The notes under the pieces are model-generated. The model searched no databases and was not told where the DNA came from. It was given only the letters and a program-made list of their open reading frames with translations. Source: an uncultured Bacteroidales bacterium (GTDB lineage Bacteria; Bacteroidota; Bacteroidia; Bacteroidales; UBA4417). Taken from it: a stretch of DNA of 27,684 bases. Below are positions 22,675 to 27,684 of the stretch, piece after piece (position 1 is the stretch's first letter; the number at the start of each line of letters is the position of its first letter). The translations under genes and the position numbers were made by a program. The stretch spans positions 1 through 27,684 of the forward strand of contig CALCJE010000295.1 of assembly GCA_937965665.1 (NCBI GenBank), read 5' to 3'.

Positions 22675-25600
22675 ATGAAAAAAACATCTCCAGGTTTATT
22701 TAATAGCTTGATAGCGGCCGTGCTGTTAGCTGTTATTTTATTTTCCGGTGTTGCTGCTGCTGCGCAGAAAGCAAAACCAGCCAAGGAAAAAAAGGAAGCT
22801 GCCAAACAGGAAGCAAAATCCGACACCCTCAAGTCAGGAACTTTCGGTGGTTTAAAATGGCGTTCAATTGGTCCTGCATTCACATCGGGGCGTATAGCCG
22901 ATTTTGCCGTGAACCCCAACAACCATAGCGAATGGTTTGTGGCTGTGGCATCAGGCCATGTGTGGAAAACCGTTAACAACGGAACCACCTTCGAACCTGT
23001 TTTCGATGGTCAGAAATCATACTCCATCGGGGTTGTGGTTATGGATCCCAACAATACCAGCGTGGTTTGGGTGGGCACAGGCGAAAACAACCACCAGCGT
23101 GCCCTGGGTTATGGTGACGGTGTATATAAGAGCATCGACGGAGGCAAATCGTGGAAAAACATGGGCCTCAAAAACTCGGAACATATTGGTAATATTTTGA
23201 TTGATCCTAAAAACAGCGACGTAGTATACGTAGCTGCCGAAGGTTCGGCATGGGGACCGGGCGGCGACCGTGGACTGTATAAAACTACCGATGGTGGCAA
23301 AACCTGGAAAAAGATTCTCGACATCAGCGAAAATACCGGTGTTAATAATGTGATTATGGATCCGCGCGATTCGAAAGTGCTGTATGCCAGCAGTGAGCAA
23401 CGCCGCAGGCATGTGTTTACAAAAATTGGCGGAGGTCCCGAAACTGCTATTTATAAATCTGTTGATGGCGGCGAAACCTGGGATAAGCTGAAAAGCGGCC
23501 TCCCGGGTGCAGACATGGGTGGTATTGGCCTGGCTATCTCACCGGTAAACCCTGATTACGTGTATGCAATTATTGAAGCTGCCGGCGATGCAGGTGGTTT
23601 TTTCCGCAGCACCAACCGTGGGGCTACCTGGCAGAAAATGAGCGATCATTCCGCCCAGGGACAATACTACAACGAAATTTACTGCGATCCGATCGATGTA
23701 AATAAGATATACTCGGCCGAAACCGTTTCGCAGGTTAGCCTCGACGGAGGCAAAACCTGGCGTGCCATTGGCAATAACAAACGCCATGTCGACGATCACG
23801 CCATCTGGATTGATCCTTCGGATACACAGCATATGTTTATTGGCGGCGATGGAGGTATTTACGAAAGCTTTGATGGCGGCAAGGAATATGTTTTCAAATC
23901 GAACCTGCCTGTTACACAGCTATACAGGGTTCAGGTCGACAATTCAGCGCCTTTTTATTATGTGTACGGTGGTACCCAGGACAACAACAGCTTTGGCGGA
24001 CCTTCGCGCACCATCAGCGGGTCAGGGGTTACCAGCGACGAGTGGTTTGTAACCTGTGGCGGCGATGGATTCTGGTCGCAAATTGACCCCGTGGATCCCA
24101 ATATTGTTTATTCCGAATCGCAGTATGGTGGCATGGTGCGCTACGACCGCAAAAGCCAGGAATCGGTTGATATCCGTCCTGAGCCCCGCAAGGACGAACT
24201 TACCTACCGCTGGAACTGGAATACCCCGTTGATCCTCAGCCCACATTCGCCTACACGGTTGTATTGTGCTGCCAACAAGGTTTTCCGCAGCGACGATCGT
24301 GGCAACTCATGGCAGGTGATCAGCGATGATCTTACCGCGCAAATTGACCGCAATACCTGGCCTGTAATGGGTAAATACTGGAGCTATGATGCCGTTGCAA
24401 AAGATGTATCCACCTCGCTGTTTGGAACCATTGTATCGATGGACGAATCGCCTGTGAAGGAAAACCTGTTGTTTGTAGGAACTGATGACGGAGTGATACA
24501 GGTTACCGACGATGGCGGCAAAACATGGAACAAAACGGATAAATTCCCTGGCGTACCTGAAAATACCTATGTAAGCGACCTGATGGCTTCGCGCTTCGAT
24601 GCAAACGTGGTTTTTGCTTCGTTTGATAATACCCTGCGCGACGATTTTAAACCATATCTCCTGAAAAGTATGGACAAAGGAAAAAGCTGGACATCCATAG
24701 CCGCCAACCTTCCAAAAGATGAAACCGTTCACAGCATTCAGCAGGATTTCATAAATCCCGATCTTTTGTTTGTGGGCACCGAATTTAGTTTCTATTTCAG
24801 CAACGACGGAGGCAAAACCTGGGTAAAACTTTCCAACGGAATGCCTTCAGTTCCTGTTCGCGATATCACTATTCAGAAAAGAGAAAGCGACCTGGCTGTG
24901 GCAACCTTTGGCCGTGGATTTTATATTATGGATGATTATTCGCCGCTGCGCCTGGTAAATAAAGATATTCTTGCCAAAGATGCCCATCTTTTCCCTGTGA
25001 AAGATGCGCTGATGTATATCCCGTCCGATACCAAATACGGGCAGGGTTCCACTTATTTTGTGGCAAAAAATCCTGACTTCGGGGCAGTTTTTACATACTA
25101 CCTGAAAGAGGCTCCCAAGTCGCTGAAAGATATGCGCCAGGGTAAGGAAGCTAAGCTTTTCGAAAAAGGAGAACGGATTCCACAGCCTACCGATGCTGAT
25201 TTGCGAAAGGAACGTGAGGAAATCCCGGCTTATCTTACTTTTACCATTACCGACGAGGCAGGCAACGAAATATGCCGCATCAACAAAGCACCATCTTCCG
25301 GAATAAACCGTATAAACTGGGATCTGCGTTACCGCGATAAATCCCCGGTTGATGGAAGTGAAAAATACGATCCTTTTGCAGCAGCACGTAGCGGTATCCC
25401 TGTGATGCCCGGTAAGTATAAAGTAAGTCTTTCCATAACGGTTCGCGACAGCGTGAAACAACTGGCCGGTCCTGTTGAGTTTAATGCCGTTACCCTGAAT
25501 AATGCCACCTTGCCGGCTACCGATAAAGTTGCCCTGGCACAGTTTCAGAAAAAAGTGGCCGAACTCACCCGCGTGATGAGTGGAACCGGCGAGTATACTG

Positions 25601-26001
25601 ACGACCTGCTGAAACGCTCCTATAGCCTGCAAAATGCACTCAATGCAGTTCCGGGTGACAATACCCTTTTACGTGAAAAGATCAACAAAGTTTCGCAACA
25701 ACTGGAGGACGTGAAACTGAAATTTAATAACAACAGCGGCCGCCCAAGCGATGAGGAAAATCCACCTTCGCCGGTAACGTTCAACAGTCGTCTGTCGAAG
25801 ATGGCCTGGGCACACTGGGGATCCACCGGGGCACCCACACAAGCTCAACTCGATGCGTATTCCATACTTATGGCCGAGTTCCCGCCCGTGTACGACCAGG
25901 TGAAACAGATCGGTGAAAATACATTGCCGGCACTCGAAAAAGAAGTTGAAAAACTGGGCGCTCCTGCAACCCCTGGCAGGCTTCCGGTCTGGAATAAATA
26001 A
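22675..26001 (+). CDS. Exported Asp-box (Sortilin/VPS10-like, BNR) beta-propeller protein
   Basis: A 1108-residue protein with a signal peptide (1 to about 32, ending GVAAAAQ). Residues of about 50-760 hold about ten Asp-box repeats of the S/T-x-D-x-G-x-T/S-W type (SIDGGKSW, TTDGGKTW, SVDGGETW, STNRGATW, SLDGGKTW, SDDRGNSW, TDDGGKTW, SMDKGKSW, SNDGGKTW), as in sialidase and Sortilin/VPS10 propellers. A beta domain near 845-950 (FTITDEAGNEICRI, INRINWDLRY) and a helical C-terminal part follow. Databases often label such proteins glycosyl hydrolases, but Asp boxes are structural, not catalytic, and I see no sialidase Arg triad. No T9SS sorting domain is seen at the C-terminus (GRLPVWNK), so it is probably periplasmic or exported by another route. 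Confidence 0.88.
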   Translation: MKKTSPGLFNSLIAAVLLAVILFSGVAAAAQKAKPAKEKKEAAKQEAKSDTLKSGTFGGLKWRSIGPAFTSGRIADFAVNPNNHSEWFVAVASGHVWKTVNNGTTFEPVFDGQKSYSIGVVVMDPNNTSVVWVGTGENNHQRALGYGDGVYKSIDGGKSWKNMGLKNSEHIGNILIDPKNSDVVYVAAEGSAWGPGGDRGLYKTTDGGKTWKKILDISENTGVNNVIMDPRDSKVLYASSEQRRRHVFTKIGGGPETAIYKSVDGGETWDKLKSGLPGADMGGIGLAISPVNPDYVYAIIEAAGDAGGFFRSTNRGATWQKMSDHSAQGQYYNEIYCDPIDVNKIYSAETVSQVSLDGGKTWRAIGNNKRHVDDHAIWIDPSDTQHMFIGGDGGIYESFDGGKEYVFKSNLPVTQLYRVQVDNSAPFYYVYGGTQDNNSFGGPSRTISGSGVTSDEWFVTCGGDGFWSQIDPVDPNIVYSESQYGGMVRYDRKSQESVDIRPEPRKDELTYRWNWNTPLILSPHSPTRLYCAANKVFRSDDRGNSWQVISDDLTAQIDRNTWPVMGKYWSYDAVAKDVSTSLFGTIVSMDESPVKENLLFVGTDDGVIQVTDDGGKTWNKTDKFPGVPENTYVSDLMASRFDANVVFASFDNTLRDDFKPYLLKSMDKGKSWTSIAANLPKDETVHSIQQDFINPDLLFVGTEFSFYFSNDGGKTWVKLSNGMPSVPVRDITIQKRESDLAVATFGRGFYIMDDYSPLRLVNKDILAKDAHLFPVKDALMYIPSDTKYGQGSTYFVAKNPDFGAVFTYYLKEAPKSLKDMRQGKEAKLFEKGERIPQPTDADLRKEREEIPAYLTFTITDEAGNEICRINKAPSSGINRINWDLRYRDKSPVDGSEKYDPFAAARSGIPVMPGKYKVSLSITVRDSVKQLAGPVEFNAVTLNNATLPATDKVALAQFQKKVAELTRVMSGTGEYTDDLLKRSYSLQNALNAVPGDNTLLREKINKVSQQLEDVKLKFNNNSGRPSDEENPPSPVTFNSRLSKMAWAHWGSTGAPTQAQLDAYSILMAEFPPVYDQVKQIGENTLPALEKEVEKLGAPATPGRLPVWNK

Positions 26002-26036
26002 ATTCAGTTTTCCGGATTTTTCATCGAAATGAAAAC

Positions 26037-26068
26037 AAAAAGGGGATCTGTAACGGATCCCCTTTTTT
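26037..26068. terminator. Bidirectional terminator
   Basis: AAAAAGGGGATC (26037-26048) and GATCCCCTTTTT (26056-26067) form a 12-bp stem with a 7-base loop. T runs occur on both strands, so it can stop the Asp-box gene (+) and the convergent GNAT-like gene (-), whose stop is 23 bases away. Confidence 0.9.
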
Positions 26069-26090
26069 GTTGATTGGTATTTCTTCAGAA

Positions 26091-26753
26091 TTACCTGAAA
26101 TACATCCTGTCGCCTTTTATACCCCTGCGATGGAGATAGATGCCTGATTGGAGGAAATGGTTTTCGTAATGCTGGCCAATGCCGGTATTATAATCGGCCG
26201 ATTCGAGCAGCAGGTAGCCATCACCTGATTTTTCGTCCAGGTAAGCTTTTGCCAGTTCTAATTCAGTGGCGGCATCAGTTTCAAAACGGTCGCGGCTGAG
26301 TTCCAAACGGTCTTTTTCTGCTTTATTGTTGATACTGAACCCCAGTTTTTTAAGCCGGTCAATCATTCTGATATCAGCGCAGCGGGTTGTATAAGTATTC
26401 CAGTTCAGGTAGTTGAATCCATTCTCGAGCAGGCAAAGCATAGTGAGTTCAGCAACAGGGATGTCAGTAAATGTTTCGTCCCATATGTTAAGCTCAGTTT
26501 CTGAGGTCCGGGTTTTCCAGTCGAGCTCTTTCTCGCTGAGCATCCCGATTTTAACCTCTTTGTATTCAATAATGTAATACAGGTTTTTCAGTGCAGCAGT
26601 TTCTTCTGCCTTTAGCTTCAGTTCCTGTTTCAGTTTTTCGAGCTCCGGGTTGTTGGCAGGTTGTTCTTCAGTTTCAATCAGCTTTGTGCTTACAAATTCA
26701 ATATCTTCCTGCCTGAGCAGCGATAAAGTGATGCCATATTTACAAATCTTCAT
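26091..26753 (-). CDS. Divergent GNAT-like acetyltransferase with a coiled-coil insertion
   Basis: A 220-residue soluble protein. The start GITLSLLRQEDIEFV resembles the first strand and helix of GNAT acetyltransferases, and ELNIWDETFTDIPVAELTML, LNWNTYTTRCADIRMI and RLKKLGFSI resemble later GNAT segments (including the final KLGF). Residues of about 30-58 form a charged coiled-coil-like insertion (NPELEKLKQELKLKAEETAAL). The Q/R-x-x-G-x-G/A acetyl-CoA loop is not recognisable, so the protein may be a non-catalytic relative. No promoter element is clear upstream. It is followed convergently by a shared terminator. The GNAT call is a motif-level inference. Confidence 0.55.
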   Translation of the reverse strand: MKICKYGITLSLLRQEDIEFVSTKLIETEEQPANNPELEKLKQELKLKAEETAALKNLYYIIEYKEVKIGMLSEKELDWKTRTSETELNIWDETFTDIPVAELTMLCLLENGFNYLNWNTYTTRCADIRMIDRLKKLGFSINNKAEKDRLELSRDRFETDAATELELAKAYLDEKSGDGYLLLESADYNTGIGQHYENHFLQSGIYLHRRGIKGDRMYFR

Positions 26754-26817
26754 TGTGATATTATTTTAGTAGGCTAACGGATAAATACAGAAAATTAGTA
26801 TATGTGTCAGCCAGGTT

Positions 26818-27585
26818 TTATACTTTCATTATTTCCTGCATCTGGTTTGTGAGGCTCGCGAATTGTGCAACGCTAAGTTGTTCAGCTCGTTTGCCTGCAA
26901 ATTCTCCATTATAATCGCCCAGGGGTTTAAGTGCATTATGCAGTGTTTTTCGGCGCTGGTTAAAGGCTGTTTTTACTACCTGTAAAAGCAGTTTTTCGTT
27001 GCATCCGATATCCGTAGTCTGGTTTCGCCTGAGCCTGATAACTGCCGACTGTACTTTAGGTGGAGGCGCAAAAACACCCGGATCCACGGTAAAGAGATAT
27101 TCAATATCGTACCATGCCTGCAGCATTACACTTAATATGCCATAATCCTTTTTGCCCGGAGGTGCTGCCACGCGCACAGCAACCTCGTGCTGGAACATTC
27201 CCACGGCTTCGTTCACCTGGTCGTGGTTTTCGAGCACCCTGAACAGGATCTGGCTCGAAATATTGTACGGGAAATTCCCGATTACAGCAAATTGTCCTTC
27301 GAATAGCCCTGCAAAATCCATTCGCAGCAGATCAGCTTCTACCAGTCCTTCACCCAACTGCGGGTAGTTGGTTCGTAAAAATGCCGCCGACTCGCGGTCA
27401 ATTTCTACGGCTACAAATTTCTCGAAATTCTTTCTCAGCAGGTACTTGGTAAGTACGCCGGTGCCAGGGCCTACCTCCAACACTTGTTTTGTTGTGGGCG
27501 ACAGGCTGTCGGCTATTCGGGCAGCTATGTTTTCATCTTTCAGAAAATGCTGCCCCAGGTGTTTTTTTGCTCTTACTTCGTACAT
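26818..27585 (-). CDS. rsmA: 16S rRNA dimethyladenosine transferase (KsgA/RsmA)
   Basis: An SAM-dependent enzyme that dimethylates two adjacent adenines in the 3' terminal helix of 16S rRNA late in small-subunit assembly; loss usually gives kasugamycin resistance. The start KKHLGQHFLKDENIAARI is diagnostic. The SAM loop is VLEVGPGTGVLT (35-46) with E61 for the ribose. The catalytic motif is N104-FPY-N108 (NFPYNISSQILF, Phe for the usual Leu). The C-terminal helical part has the FNQRRKTLHNALK segment. The 255-residue length is normal. The 60 bases upstream consist of G-rich repeats on the plus strand and hold no visible -7 element. Confidence 0.96.
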   Translation of the reverse strand: MYEVRAKKHLGQHFLKDENIAARIADSLSPTTKQVLEVGPGTGVLTKYLLRKNFEKFVAVEIDRESAAFLRTNYPQLGEGLVEADLLRMDFAGLFEGQFAVIGNFPYNISSQILFRVLENHDQVNEAVGMFQHEVAVRVAAPPGKKDYGILSVMLQAWYDIEYLFTVDPGVFAPPPKVQSAVIRLRRNQTTDIGCNEKLLLQVVKTAFNQRRKTLHNALKPLGDYNGEFAGKRAEQLSVAQFASLTNQMQEIMKV

Positions 27586-27608
27586 GGAAATGGGGATGGA
27601 AGGTTATG

Positions 27609-27654
27609 GGGTTTATAGGGTTTGAAGGGTTTGAAGAGTTTCAGGGTTGTTTCA
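27609..27654. repeat. Degenerate tandem 9-mer (GGGTTTGAA-like)
   Basis: Successive units read GGGTTTATA (27609-27617), GGGTTTGAA (27618-27626), GGGTTTGAA (27627-27635), GAGTTTCA (27636-27643) and GGGTTGTTTCA (27644-27654). They lie just upstream of rsmA and run into the palindromic-repeat-like sequence at the window end. Confidence 0.6.
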
Positions 27655-27655
27655 G

Positions 27656-27684
27656 GTCATTGCGAGTAGGAACGACGAAGCAAC
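27656..27684. repeat. Start of a dispersed repeat of the GTCATTGCGAG...GAAGCAA type
   Basis: GTCATTGCGAGTAGGAACGA followed by CGAAGCAAC closely resembles the GTCATTGCGAGGAACGAAGCAATC element found scattered in intergenic regions of many bacterial genomes, including Bacteroidota. It is cut off by the window edge, so its full palindrome cannot be seen. Confidence 0.55.

Noticed and set aside
22515..22988. 157-codon minus-strand frame overlapping the Asp-box signal peptide
   Set aside because: It overlaps the start of the real gene and its promoter and has no recognisable features.
24847..25632. 261-codon minus-strand frame inside the Asp-box gene
   Set aside because: It is antisense to a clear protein, has no promoter or domain, and its length follows from the codon pattern of the sense gene.
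1..27684. CRISPR array, insertion sequence or prophage
   Set aside because: No regularly spaced direct repeats, no transposase or integrase frame, and no phage genes were seen.

Overview
This window looks like a chromosomal stretch of a Bacteroidota bacterium, probably of the Bacteroidales/Marinilabiliales type. Three things point there. Many start codons are preceded by the TAnnTTTG -7 promoter element typical of the phylum, usually without a Shine-Dalgarno sequence. A secreted protein carries a type IX secretion (T9SS) C-terminal sorting domain. DAHP synthase is fused to a C-terminal chorismate mutase, and an ECF sigma gene overlaps a gene for an anti-sigma protein that ends in an outer-membrane barrel. 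I cannot name a genus.

Left part (1-8.2 kb): the end of an MFS transporter, tRNA-Ser(GGA) with its terminator, a TonB-family protein and a CPBP (CAAX-like) membrane protease on the minus strand, then divergently a tRNA-dihydrouridine synthase. After a 450-base AT-rich gap comes an orphan NtrC-type sigma-54 activator, then a HAD phosphatase, a CAU-anticodon tRNA (probably tRNA-Ile2), a small outer-membrane barrel protein and a degenerate PAP2-like membrane protein.

Middle (8.3-17.3 kb): mostly housekeeping. It holds sigma-54 (rpoN), asparaginyl-tRNA synthetase, DAHP synthase/chorismate mutase, a CorA magnesium channel and a YgiQ-type radical SAM protein. A 740-base gene-free stretch rich in nested inverted repeats follows, then a cysteine-rich DUF3795 protein and a universal stress protein. 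Most genes here have their own -7 element and few form real operons.

Right part (17.4-27.7 kb): the envelope-signalling region is the most interesting. An ECF sigma factor overlaps by 8 bases a 493-residue protein with a small cytoplasmic domain (containing a visible duplicated motif), one inner-membrane helix, a long disordered linker and a C-terminal outer-membrane barrel. This is the layout of a dual membrane-spanning anti-sigma factor. Directly downstream is a secreted PKD/T9SS protein, and upstream is a 503-residue outer-membrane protein with an unusual helical segment. Then follow a 1108-residue exported Asp-box (Sortilin/VPS10-like) propeller protein, a divergent GNAT-like protein and rsmA. 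The right edge runs into degenerate GGGTTT repeats and what looks like the start of a dispersed palindromic repeat.
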